16,548 bases of DNA from contig JBLGAR010000105.1 in NCBI GenBank assembly GCA_047612385.1, positions 1 to 16,548 of the forward strand, written 5' to 3'. The stretch is from JBALVT01 sp047612385. Lineage in GTDB: Bacteria; Pseudomonadota; Gammaproteobacteria; Pseudomonadales; Halieaceae. The position numbers and the translations under genes were made by a program. The notes under the pieces were generated by a model that was given only the letters and a program-made list of their open reading frames with translations, ran no database searches and was not told the DNA's origin. Of this stretch, positions 1 to 7,753 are shown piece by piece. Every line of letters starts with the position of its first letter. Within the stretch, counting starts at the first letter, position 1.

Positions 1-102
1 AGGTATGTTTATGCTGGCGAGCCGACTGAAGGCTCGGGTGAATGTGTATCAGTTGCTACAGCGGTGGCTATAGCAGCTCGCGGCCAGACAAGCGCTGCCT
101 AG
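1..102 (+). CDS. 3' end of an unidentified protein-coding gene (partial)
   Basis: Frame 1 is open from the first base to a TAG at 100-102, giving 33 residues that begin RYVYAGEPTEGSGE and end in GQTSAA. The composition (Gly/Ala/Val-rich, ordinary codons) looks like a real C-terminus, and the stop shares the four bases CTAG with the stop of the wax ester synthase gene on the other strand, a tight convergent arrangement. I do not recognise the family. A chance open frame of this length is possible, so this call rests mainly on composition and on the neat stop-to-stop junction. Confidence 0.4.
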   Translation, partial: RYVYAGEPTEGSGECVSVATAVAIAARGQTSAA

Positions 103-1550
103 GAAGCTTTCTTCGACACCTTTTTAGGTATTTTCTTCAACGCTTTCTTTTTGAGGTCGTCGAAAGATTCCTGCAGGCAGTCTGCGTAAAACGCTGGATC
201 TGGCAACATGTCACGGCATGCCGTAAATGATAAAGTTACTGTTCCCTGTTTATTCTGAACGGCGCTGTAAACAATGTGGAACAATCCCACGTTAGGCAGC
301 AAAGGTCCCAAACTAAATGAGTTAACCATCTCTGCTCCGCACAGATAAAGTTGGACGGGTGCCCCTGGTACATTTGTGATAATAGTATTATGAATCACAT
401 TTGCCTCTACCAATCCGGTCGCGCTGGCAGCGCGGATTGCGATCGACAGCACGTTCCCTGGCATGACGTTTGTGATGTCCATCATGATGCGCGGGCCCAT
501 CGCTTCTGCATAGGCCTTGCCTGATATAGTCTCCTTGCGAACTTCCTTTAAACGCTCTACCGGATCTTCTATTTCAGTGCGAAGTGCAACATTCATAAAG
601 CCGACCATGTTGCCGCCAGCGGCTTTTTCATCGGGTGAACGTACATCGATGGGGCAACCTGTCACCAGGCTCTTCGTCGGTAATTCTCCTTTGCTGTCCA
701 GATATTTTCGGAGGCCGCCGGCGACGATTGTGAGCATCACATCATTGATCGTAACGCCCGGAATAGTGTTTTTAATAGACCGTATTTCGTCAAAATCGAA
801 TCGTCGTCCCTCTACTACTCTGTGCCTGGATATTTTTCCCTGGAAGCGGGTTTTTTGCTTGTCATCAAGGGTGTGAAAACTATGCTGCTTTTTACCGTCG
901 CGAAGACGTTTGATCGCGGGGGCGGCTCGACGCACCATGTCGATGACTTCTCCCGGTTTCTTCCAGGCATCGATGTAGGCTCGGGCTAGCATTCTGGCTT
1001 TGGATGGGCGGTTTATCAGCCACGGCCCGGCTGGTTCGGGCTGTGCAGTCTCCGGTGTGAGGTCGTGAATAATATTCATAAACTGCGCCCCGGTGGCGCC
1101 GTCCATTGCGCAGTGGTGCACTTTTAGTAGTACAGCGAAGCAGTTCTCAGGTAGCCCCTCAACGTTGTTGAGGCCTTCGATAATGTAGATTTCCCATAGC
1201 GGGCGATCGCGTACCAGGGGCTGCGAATGGATTCTCGCAGCCAGAATGCACAGCTGCCGCCAATCACCCGGTTTGGGAAGGGCGATGTGGCGTACATGGT
1301 ATTCAAGGTCAAAGTCAGGGTCTTCGACCCAGTAGGGGCGCCCCATGCCGCCGGGAACAAAGGCCAGTTTGCGCCGGAAGATAGGTGACAGATGAACCCG
1401 ACTTTTCAGCATGGAAAGAATCTGCTTAAAACGAACTACGCCATCCTCAGCAGTATCTTGATTGTAGATGCTGACTCCGCCGATGTGTTGGGGTAGCCCG
1501 TCTAGCTCTGCGTGGAGGAACATCGCGTCCTGTCCAGATAGTTGTTCCAT
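99..1550 (-). CDS. Wax ester synthase / acyl-CoA:diacylglycerol acyltransferase (WS/DGAT)
   Basis: The 483-residue protein is predicted to esterify acyl-CoA to long-chain alcohols or diacylglycerol, making wax esters or triacylglycerol as neutral storage lipid at the inner membrane face. It has the full length of the family. The condensing motif HHCAMDG is at residues 145-151, with the catalytic His pair and Asp. RDRPLWE lies just before it, and an NDVMLTIVAGG block matches the second conserved region. The C-terminus is unusually lysine-rich (KKKALKKIPKKVSKKAS). The start is ATG at 1550, with GGAG six bases upstream. It is divergent from nagA across 239 bases that contain two copies of a TetR-operator-like core, and it converges with the partial gene at the left edge. 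The family call is secure; which of the two reactions dominates cannot be told. Confidence 0.93.
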   Translation of the reverse strand: MEQLSGQDAMFLHAELDGLPQHIGGVSIYNQDTAEDGVVRFKQILSMLKSRVHLSPIFRRKLAFVPGGMGRPYWVEDPDFDLEYHVRHIALPKPGDWRQLCILAARIHSQPLVRDRPLWEIYIIEGLNNVEGLPENCFAVLLKVHHCAMDGATGAQFMNIIHDLTPETAQPEPAGPWLINRPSKARMLARAYIDAWKKPGEVIDMVRRAAPAIKRLRDGKKQHSFHTLDDKQKTRFQGKISRHRVVEGRRFDFDEIRSIKNTIPGVTINDVMLTIVAGGLRKYLDSKGELPTKSLVTGCPIDVRSPDEKAAGGNMVGFMNVALRTEIEDPVERLKEVRKETISGKAYAEAMGPRIMMDITNVMPGNVLSIAIRAASATGLVEANVIHNTIITNVPGAPVQLYLCGAEMVNSFSLGPLLPNVGLFHIVYSAVQNKQGTVTLSFTACRDMLPDPAFYADCLQESFDDLKKKALKKIPKKVSKKAS

Positions 1551-1647
1551 TTACAGCTCCAGTATAACTTTTACGGGGGAGTGAAATTTTGAGTCTTTAT
1601 TCAGACTACTCGAAATATGGATCCAGTCAATAATTCCAATGCCGCTA

Positions 1648-1685
1648 TTGACACTGTTATCTCGCACGGCAGAGTTAGACAGTGT
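1648..1685. promoter_or_regulatory. Inverted pair of operator-like sites upstream of WS/DGAT
   Basis: TTGACACTGT at 1648-1657 and TAGACAGTGT at 1676-1685 form an inverted pair (ACACTGT/ACAGTGT, perfect over seven bases). The first is the reverse complement of ACAGTGTCAA, and the second matches TAGACAGTGT. Both strings occur in the TetR site at 14116-14128. They lie about 100-135 bases upstream of the WS/DGAT start and in front of nagA. That they bind the same TetR regulator is inference from shared sequence. No convincing -10/-35 pair could be assigned here; a TATACT hexamer sits close to the WS/DGAT start but has no good -35. Confidence 0.4.
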
Positions 1686-1789
1686 AGTCTCTAAATGTAT
1701 TTTCAGCCGAAACTCCGGTTCGCGAAAGTGGGACGGAGGTGGCTTGCTTTGCCTTTAACTATGATTATCCGAACAGGCCCAGCGTGACT

Positions 1790-2932
1790 ATGACCTTTGC
1801 GATTCAAGCCCAACGTATCTTCGACGGAGATCGTCTGCTGGAACATCACGCGGTGCTGATTGAAGATGATCGCATAGTAAAAGTTATCCCCAATGGCGAA
1901 ATCCCCGCAGATATCGAAATACGACAGTTGGTGGCGGGTACTCTCGCGCCGGGCTTTATCGATATACAAGTTAATGGTGGGGGAGGTGTGATGTTGAATA
2001 ACTCGCCCTGCCGGCAAACGGTAGACACTATGGTGGCAGCGCACCGTGCTACGGGCACGACCAGTATGATGCCGACTTTGATCAGCGACACCCGCGACAA
2101 TCAGCAAGCTGGTATTGAGGCGGTGCGCGATGCGCGTGCTCATGGCAATGCTGGGGTCTTGGGTATTCACATTGAGGGTCCCTTCTTTAATCCGGCGAAG
2201 CGAGGCACACATAAGGCTAGTATGATCCGCTCGCCTGCGGCGCAAGATATTGATTGGCTGAGTTCTCTTGCTGATCTCAATGTCATAGTTACTCTGGCAC
2301 CGGATCAGGTTCAACCTGGGCAGATCAAGCAGCTGGCAAACGCCGGCGTACATGTTTGTGCCGGTCACACCAACGCTAGCTATGAGCAAATAATGCACGC
2401 CATTGCTGAGGGCTTACAAGGATTCACACACGTATTCAATGCTATGAGCCCACTGGTGGCCCGCGAGCCGGGTACCGTGGGCGCTGCGCTCGATAGTGAC
2501 AATACCTGGGTTGGTGTTATTGCCGACGGCCATCACGTACATCCTGCCAACATTCGCATCGCGCAGAGGATGAAGCCCGCGGGCAAGTTACTGCTTGTGA
2601 CCGACGCCATGGCCACCGTTGGCAGTGAGGATTCGTTCTTCGAAATCTATGGTGAGCGCATAGAAGAACTCGACGGGCGCCTAATTAATAGCGAGGGCTC
2701 TTTGGCCGGCAGTGCCATTGGCATGATCGACGGCGTTCGGTTTATGAACAGTTCTGTAGGCTTACCACTAGAAGAGTGTTTGCGCATGGCGGCGCTCTAC
2801 CCGGCTGTCTTCCTTGAACTTGACCACGAGCTGGGTCGTATCGCCAGCGGTTATCGAGCCGATTTTGTGCACTTTGACGAAGATTTTCGAGTGCGTAATA
2901 CCTGGGTGGCCGGGGCTCAGCAAACTCATTAA
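1790..2932 (+). CDS. nagA: N-acetylglucosamine-6-phosphate deacetylase
   Basis: This 380-residue cytoplasmic amidohydrolase removes acetate from GlcNAc-6-phosphate to give glucosamine-6-phosphate, in amino-sugar use and cell-wall recycling. It aligns end to end with the E. coli NagA pattern. GFIDIQVNGGGG follows the N-terminal strand, HIEGPFFN carries the metal-binding Glu129, GHTNAS has His193, FTHVFNAM has His214, and LVTDAM has the catalytic Asp272. The frame opens earlier with a GTG at 1739, but ATG 1790 (MTFAIQAQRIFDG) matches the family N-terminus and is chosen. A purine-rich GGACGGAGG lies about 50 bases upstream, too far to serve it. No nagB, nagK or transporter is adjacent; instead the next item is a broken sugar-phosphate mutarotase, so a larger sugar locus may have decayed. 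Confidence 0.95.
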   Translation: MTFAIQAQRIFDGDRLLEHHAVLIEDDRIVKVIPNGEIPADIEIRQLVAGTLAPGFIDIQVNGGGGVMLNNSPCRQTVDTMVAAHRATGTTSMMPTLISDTRDNQQAGIEAVRDARAHGNAGVLGIHIEGPFFNPAKRGTHKASMIRSPAAQDIDWLSSLADLNVIVTLAPDQVQPGQIKQLANAGVHVCAGHTNASYEQIMHAIAEGLQGFTHVFNAMSPLVAREPGTVGAALDSDNTWVGVIADGHHVHPANIRIAQRMKPAGKLLLVTDAMATVGSEDSFFEIYGERIEELDGRLINSEGSLAGSAIGMIDGVRFMNSSVGLPLEECLRMAALYPAVFLELDHELGRIASGYRADFVHFDEDFRVRNTWVAGAQQTH

Positions 2933-2968
2933 CCATTTTTTTAGAGCCAAACTTTTTGAAAAGAACAA

Positions 2969-3239
2969 CTACTCCATAGCAATACTCATACTTGCACCCA
3001 TGGGCTCACCGGCAGCTAAGTTCCAACTATTTCCCAGGGCGGCACCGCGTTCCAGGCAGACAAATTGCCTCCAGGTCTCGGGCCCAAGGTCGGCGATGGT
3101 GTTAGCGAGGCTGTTGGGATTCCAGTAGTTGGGCGCCCTGCAAAGCAATGACGGACCGGCAGTGCTGATGCTCTACCACTATCATCGGTAAACCAGGTTT
3201 ATTGTAAAGCGACGCGCTGTCACTTGGTGAAACACCCAT
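2969..3239 (-). pseudogene. D-hexose-6-phosphate mutarotase (YeaD/aldose 1-epimerase-like) remnant, internally deleted
   Basis: Reading the minus strand from ATG at 3239 gives a normal N-terminal segment (GLPMIVVEHQHCRSVIALQG, then AQLL). It runs into a stop soon after. From about 3131 another frame continues as NYWNPNSLANTIADLG, then ETWRQFVCLERGAALG and NLAAGEP, ending IAME with TAG at 2969-2971. The second part is the typical C-terminus of the hexose-6-phosphate mutarotase family (WNPN, VCLE, LAAGE). The two pieces supply about 36 and 54 residues of a family that usually has near 290, so roughly 200 central residues are missing and the join is out of frame, near 3118-3132. It cannot make a working enzyme. 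Assignment comes from family motifs I recognise, not from an alignment. Confidence 0.75.
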
Positions 3240-3313
3240 GAGTGAAGGGTCTCTCTTTTGGGTCGGCGAATTTTAACCCAGTTTCAGCGACGCTATGCCT
3301 ATCTGTTCAAGCT

Positions 3314-3352
3314 AAAAAAACGGGCATCCCGCAAAGGGACGAAGATACCCGT
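3314..3352 (-). terminator. Intrinsic terminator of the MFS transporter gene
   Basis: On the minus strand ACGGGTATC pairs with GATGCCCGT (nine pairs, one G-T) around a 15-base loop and is followed at once by seven T. It begins 11 bases after the transporter's stop codon. Confidence 0.85.
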
Positions 3353-3363
3353 ATAAACCCGAT

Positions 3364-4590
3364 CTAGTTAGCATTGGCAACCGTCATTTCCTCCTCAGTC
3401 ACTTCTCGCTTAATTCGGCTTAGTAGTGGTAGCACCACCAATAACAATAGCGGTGCGAAAACCACGACCATTCCCATCAGCGTATTGGTTATACCGTAGT
3501 GATCCAGTGCGTAGCCCAGTAGTGGCCCCGTAACGATGAAAACCCCTCTGGTGCCCAGGCTTACCAATGAGTTAACGGTGGCCCGGAAATTTCCCGGGAC
3601 CCGTCGATTGAGCGCCTCGTAAAACAGACTCAAGCTAATGCCTCGGGTAATCTGAATCGCAAAGCCAAACAACACTCCGAACCACCCTGTTCCCCATGCC
3701 ATGCCCAGCAAGCCAATAATCGGCAGACAGACGATGGCCATTAGTAAACGGCGAGCGCCAAATTTCTGTTCGAGTGTTCCCGCATAGCGTGCCGAGGCGC
3801 TTACGGTTAGCGCGAACGCTGCCCAGATGTAGCCAAAGCTCTCCAGGGGTATACCCTGCATCTCCCAGTACTTCTGGTAAATCCAGAACGAGTAGAGCGC
3901 GAGTAATCCAAACACCGAGATTGCGAAAGCTGTCCACAACACCACGGGTTTGCCAAACAAAAGCAGCTCCACTATATGTCTGGCGTTCTGCTTGTGATCA
4001 CCTTGTGAGATTTGCCGAGGCGGTTCCACCAGGAACATCCCGAGCAACAGTGGCATAAAGCCCACTGCAGCCTGTACCCAGATCACCCACTCCATAGACC
4101 ACAAGATCAGGAGGCTGGCACATATACCGGCAATGCCAGAGGCACCTGCTTCTATGGAGATCAGGCGGCTCAGGGATTTGCTAGCACCGGCACCTTCTTG
4201 CAGACCCTTTTTTTCAAGGTGTAACTCTGTGTCGTAGAGTATCGCCAGGTCGGTACCTGAGATGAGGCTAATGCCGACACCGAGAATCACCTCGTACATT
4301 AAGAAGTCGAAAAAAGTATCGGCCCAGATCAAGGATAAAAAACCAACAGCATTCAACACCGACCCGACCACCAGCGCACGCCGGCGTCCCCAGATATCGG
4401 CGATGTAACCCGAGGGCACTTCACACAGTGCGATGGTCAAAGCAAACAAGGCCTGGGTTTGCAGTACCTGGCTCATCGACAAGCCGTAGCCCTGCAGCAA
4501 CGGCACGAAGAGGGGGATGACCACCATAAAGCTGTGGAAAAATCCCATCAGGTAGATGATTTTAATGTTGTTGTGCAGTGACCTTTTCAC
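3364..4590 (-). CDS. Major facilitator superfamily transporter, substrate unknown
   Basis: The 408-residue protein is strongly hydrophobic throughout, with about twelve membrane segments, a length usual for MFS carriers. The loop between segments 2 and 3 carries an MFS motif A (GYIADIWGRRRAL, residues 61-73), and a central cytoplasmic loop near residues 195-210 splits the two six-helix halves. The C-terminal tail is charged (KREVTEEEMT). It has no signature that fixes the substrate; drug/metabolite export and sugar uptake are both possible. The start is GTG at 4590 with AGGA about nine bases upstream; the GTG lies at the foot of an inverted repeat holding that ribosome site. It is probably a single-gene transcript, since terminators lie on both sides. 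Confidence 0.88.
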   Translation of the reverse strand: MKRSLHNNIKIIYLMGFFHSFMVVIPLFVPLLQGYGLSMSQVLQTQALFALTIALCEVPSGYIADIWGRRRALVVGSVLNAVGFLSLIWADTFFDFLMYEVILGVGISLISGTDLAILYDTELHLEKKGLQEGAGASKSLSRLISIEAGASGIAGICASLLILWSMEWVIWVQAAVGFMPLLLGMFLVEPPRQISQGDHKQNARHIVELLLFGKPVVLWTAFAISVFGLLALYSFWIYQKYWEMQGIPLESFGYIWAAFALTVSASARYAGTLEQKFGARRLLMAIVCLPIIGLLGMAWGTGWFGVLFGFAIQITRGISLSLFYEALNRRVPGNFRATVNSLVSLGTRGVFIVTGPLLGYALDHYGITNTLMGMVVVFAPLLLLVVLPLLSRIKREVTEEEMTVANAN

Positions 4591-4617
4591 GGTACTCGTC
4601 CTAATTGTTTGAGTACC
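4591..4617 (-). promoter_or_regulatory. Inverted repeat enclosing the ribosome site of the MFS gene
   Basis: GGTACTC at 4591-4597 and GAGTACC at 4611-4617 are a perfect seven-base inverted repeat with a 13-base spacer. In the minus-strand message the hairpin would end directly beside the GTG start and hold the AGGA ribosome site in its loop. It could be a translational switch or an operator; sequence alone does not decide. Confidence 0.45.
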
Positions 4618-4648
4618 CAGGTAACGGAGAAATTTTCTGCTAGAAACG

Positions 4649-4687
4649 AAAAAGGCCTCCGGAAACTGGGTTCTCGGAGGCCTTTTT
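4649..4687 (-). terminator. Strong intrinsic terminator, potentially bidirectional
   Basis: AAAAAGGCCTCCG at 4649-4661 and CGGAGGCCTTTTT at 4675-4687 pair perfectly over 13 bases around a 13-base loop, with T runs on either strand. It begins 14 bases after the stop of the small minus-strand reading frame ending at 4702, and could also end read-through from the PhyH gene before the MFS gene. Confidence 0.9.
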
Positions 4688-4701
4688 AAAAGACTTTATG
4701 C

Positions 4702-4872
4702 TTATCGCATCCTCAAACCACTTTGTGCTCCCAAAAACAGACTGACGGAAGCACCGTACTGGAACAGTACCGAGTCGCCATATGTGTTTGTTTTAGAATC
4801 AAAGTAGTCATGGAGCTCACTAAATAGTTTTTTGGATTGGTGCCTTTGTGCACGGCGGTAGAGTGCTCTCAC
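4702..4872 (-). pseudogene. Unidentified gene end or small ORF, possible remnant of an outer-membrane-type protein
   Basis: A minus-strand frame opens with GTG at 4872 and runs 56 codons to TAA at 4702-4704, just before the strong terminator. The middle reads SELHDYFDSKTNTYGDSV and then LFQYGASVSLFLGAQSG, an alternating polar/hydrophobic pattern like barrel strands, though the end (GLRMR) lacks the usual final aromatic residue. A stop lies in frame above the GTG, and no good ribosome site is seen. I do not recognise the family. The position next to a perfect terminator suggests the 3' end of a once longer gene between PhyH and the MFS gene; a real small protein is the alternative. Confidence 0.4.
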
Positions 4873-4945
4873 CGCTGCGCTGCGTCAAGAAAAGTCTTTC
4901 CGGTGTGCAAAAAGTCACAAATAACGCAGGAAAAACGCTGGAAAA

Positions 4946-5791
4946 CTAATTTTCCCGCATTACTGGCGCAACAAAATTCGGCTCCAAGGTTTTAAGAGGG
5001 TGATAGGCCGTTACCTGTCCCATAAAAGGCGGGTGAATTGAATAGCCCAGTAGTGATTGAACTTTCGGCGACATCGCGGCGACTTGTTCGGGCGGAATTC
5101 CCAGGAAAAAATTCTCCTGGGGTCTTGCCCAAGGCTGGCAGTACTGATTCGAAAATGCCCGGCGGCTGTCCCCGCTGTTATTGCCGCCACCGCGATGTAG
5201 TAGCGTACCGGCGAACACAATGCAGGTTCCCGCTGAAATCTCTACTGGCATAAACTGTCTTGGCGAGCTTTCTTGTGAGATAGATTTGCCGTCGATGTTG
5301 TAGCCCAGATAGTGGTCGCCCAGCTCTTCGTCTCCCCACAGATGACTACCAGGTACAATTTCAGTTCCACCATTGGCCGCCGTAAAATCGTCCACCGCTA
5401 CTATTGTGGATAAACTGATCATCGGTCGAGGTCTTGGGATTGGGTAGAAAGAATCGTCTGTGTGCCAAGGCTGTGGAGTCTCACCCGGCGCAATCACAAT
5501 TGCCTGGCTGGCGGTGAGCAGGTAATTGGGCATAAACACTGCATCGCACAGTGCCATGATGATTGGGTCTTCAGCGATATCTTGAAATACAGTATCTCTG
5601 GCGACCAATGTGTAAATTCTCTCCGTTTTTTTGCCTTCGAAATCGTTGCGTCCTTTATTGGTCCCCAGCAGCCTATCAAACTGGGTATTCACTTGGGTGA
5701 GTCGCTCGTGAGAAAGAAAATCGGGGATGAGTGTATATCCTTGCGCTGCGAGCTCTGCGAGGCATATTCTGAGTAAGTCGGGAGAGGGCAT
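4946..5791 (-). CDS. Phytanoyl-CoA dioxygenase (PhyH) family Fe(II)/2-oxoglutarate oxygenase
   Basis: The 281-residue protein has the PhyH fold, a family of non-heme iron oxygenases that hydroxylate small molecules using 2-oxoglutarate and O2. The iron-binding facial triad is visible as His110 and Asp112 in PWHTDD, and His199 in LLHRGGG. Arg210 or Arg211 in the following SRRAFSNQY is placed to bind 2-oxoglutarate. GGTEIVPGSH (141-150) is the usual turn after the core strands. The start is ATG at 5791 with GGAGAAA about eight bases ahead. It is divergent from fhs across 183 bases; a TATACT hexamer lies upstream but without a clear -35. The substrate is unknown: members of this family act on many lipids, osmolytes and natural products, and the neighbours give no firm hint. 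Confidence 0.9.
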   Translation of the reverse strand: MPSPDLLRICLAELAAQGYTLIPDFLSHERLTQVNTQFDRLLGTNKGRNDFEGKKTERIYTLVARDTVFQDIAEDPIIMALCDAVFMPNYLLTASQAIVIAPGETPQPWHTDDSFYPIPRPRPMISLSTIVAVDDFTAANGGTEIVPGSHLWGDEELGDHYLGYNIDGKSISQESSPRQFMPVEISAGTCIVFAGTLLHRGGGNNSGDSRRAFSNQYCQPWARPQENFFLGIPPEQVAAMSPKVQSLLGYSIHPPFMGQVTAYHPLKTLEPNFVAPVMREN

Positions 5792-5974
5792 TTGCGAATT
5801 TCTCCAAATAATAAGTTCAAGCAGTATATAAGCAAAACACCAGCTGCTGCCGACCGCAATAGCGACGATTTATTGCCTTTAGTCACTATTGACCAAAGGT
5901 AGGGTATTAGCGGACTATCTCCCAGCACACGTTTACGGCCTTGTAGCTAAGAATCTAAAATAAGAGAGGCAGCA

Positions 5975-7648
5975 ATGAGCAAAAGCGATATCGAGATAGC
6001 CCGGGAAGCTAGTACGCGTCCCATCATGGAGATAGGCGAGAAGCTTGGCATTCCCCGCGAGCAAATGATTCCCTATGGACACACCAAGGCCAAGGTAAGC
6101 CTTGATTACCTGGAACAGTTGGACAGTCGGCCCAAGGGCAAACTTATTCTGGTCACTGCGATGAGCCCTACACCTGCCGGAGAGGGTAAAACCACGACTG
6201 CCATAGGTCTCGCGGACGCCCTAAATAAGATAGGTAAACAAACTACAGTCTGTTTACGTGAGCCCAGTCTGGGCCCGTGCTTTGGGATGAAAGGGGGTGC
6301 TGCCGGCGGCGGTTATGCTCAGGTAGTTCCCATGGAAGATATCAATTTGCACTTTACGGGCGATATGCACGCCATTGGTGCCGCCCACAATCTTTTGGCA
6401 GCGCTGATCGATAACTATGTGCATTGGAGCAACGATATTCGTCTGGACTTGCGCAGGGTGACCTGGCGCAGGGTGGTTGATATCAACGACCGTCAGTTGC
6501 GCCAGATAACCACCGGTATAGGCGGTCCGGCCAATGGCTATCCTATGGAAGGAGGTTTTGATATTACGGTGGCCTCTGAAGTAATGGCCATTTTTTGCCT
6601 GTCTCGCAATCTTAAGGACTTGCAGGAGCGTCTGAATAAAATTGTTATTGGTTATACACGTGACGGAGCCACTGTCACTGCCGAGGAGGTTAATGGCTCG
6701 GGTGCCATGACAGTGTTGCTAAAAGATGCTCTGGCGCCCAATTTGGTTCAGACACTTGAAAACAATCCGGCCTTCATACACGGAGGACCTTTTGCCAATA
6801 TTGCCCATGGTTGCAACTCGGTAATCGCTACCGAAACGGCTCTAAAGTTAAGTGACTATGTTGTAACGGAGGCTGGATTTGGTGCCGATCTAGGCGCTGA
6901 AAAATTCTTTAATATTAAATGTCGAAAATCTGGATTGAAGCCCGATGCTGCGGTGATAGTGGCAACGGTGCGTGCTTTGAAAATGCACGGCGGTGTCGCC
7001 AAGCAAGATCTCACTAAAGTGAATGTTGAGGCTGTGCGCAAGGGACTGGAAAATTTGGGGCGGCATATTCGCAACACCGGCCAGTACGGTATTCCTGTGA
7101 CCGTTGCCATCAACCATTTTGTCAGCGATACCCAGGAGGAGATGGATGTCATATTTGAGTATGTGGCTAAGTGCGGTTCCAAGGCTCATGTGTGTAGGCA
7201 CTGGGCTGAAGGCGGAGCGGGTGCAACAGACCTGGCAGAAACGGTAGTGAGTTTGACGGAATCGGGGCCCTCGCAGTTCCGCAATTTATACGATGACGAC
7301 ATGACTTTGTGGGACAAAACTCGCCATATAGCACGCTCGGTTTACGGTGCAGATGACATATCTGCGGACCAGAAAATTCGAGACCAGTTTCGGCAGTACG
7401 AGAGTGACGGCTATGGGCACTTTCCCATTTGTATTGCAAAAACACAGTACAGCTTTTCCTCGGATCCAAAGCTTCTGGGTGCGCCTAGCCAGCATCACCT
7501 AAACATTCGTGAATTGGTTTTGGCCGCCGGCGCGGAGTTTTTGGTGGTGGTCTGCGGAGACGTAATGCGTATGCCTGGTTTGCCAAGAGTACCTGCAGCT
7601 AACTCCATCTTTGTGAATGATGCTGGACAAATAGAAGGTCTATTCTAG
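5975..7648 (+). CDS. fhs: Formate-tetrahydrofolate ligase
   Basis: This 557-residue cytoplasmic enzyme joins formate to tetrahydrofolate with ATP, giving 10-formyl-THF for purine, formyl-Met and one-carbon metabolism. Its length is that of the family. The phosphate-binding loop TPAGEGKTTT is at residues 66-75, followed by REPSLGPCFGMKGGAAGGGY, the family's conserved block, and then GDMHAIGAAHNLLAALIDN. The C-terminal part keeps the MPGLPRVPAA end pattern. The start ATG at 5975 has GAGAGG about nine bases upstream. It appears to be a single-gene transcript, with the SAM hydrolase gene next on the same strand after 184 bases. No folD or other folate gene is adjacent. No terminator with a T run is visible after it, only the short palindrome CAGCACGGTGCTG at 7656-7668. 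Confidence 0.97.
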   Translation: MSKSDIEIAREASTRPIMEIGEKLGIPREQMIPYGHTKAKVSLDYLEQLDSRPKGKLILVTAMSPTPAGEGKTTTAIGLADALNKIGKQTTVCLREPSLGPCFGMKGGAAGGGYAQVVPMEDINLHFTGDMHAIGAAHNLLAALIDNYVHWSNDIRLDLRRVTWRRVVDINDRQLRQITTGIGGPANGYPMEGGFDITVASEVMAIFCLSRNLKDLQERLNKIVIGYTRDGATVTAEEVNGSGAMTVLLKDALAPNLVQTLENNPAFIHGGPFANIAHGCNSVIATETALKLSDYVVTEAGFGADLGAEKFFNIKCRKSGLKPDAAVIVATVRALKMHGGVAKQDLTKVNVEAVRKGLENLGRHIRNTGQYGIPVTVAINHFVSDTQEEMDVIFEYVAKCGSKAHVCRHWAEGGAGATDLAETVVSLTESGPSQFRNLYDDDMTLWDKTRHIARSVYGADDISADQKIRDQFRQYESDGYGHFPICIAKTQYSFSSDPKLLGAPSQHHLNIRELVLAAGAEFLVVVCGDVMRMPGLPRVPAANSIFVNDAGQIEGLF

Positions 7649-7753
7649 GGGTCTACAGCACGGTGCTGCGTCAAAGCCTAATCGATCTATAGTGAATAGT
7701 GATACAGGGAGGATCTGCCCAGAGCGCAGTGCAAGAAGTATGAAGAACTATCG

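Noticed and set aside
1739..1789. GTG start of nagA at 1739
   Set aside because: The purine-rich string overlaps the codon itself instead of preceding it, and the extra 17 residues do not fit the NagA N-terminus.
1703..2398. 231-residue minus-strand reading frame over nagA
   Set aside because: It lies antisense to a clear nagA and has no recognisable domain; composition is that of a shadow frame.
4845..4885. tRNA-like D-arm string GCGCAGCGGTGAGAGCAC on the minus strand
   Set aside because: No acceptor stem, no T-arm (GTTCGAATC-type) and no CCA-side pairing could be found; it is a chance resemblance.
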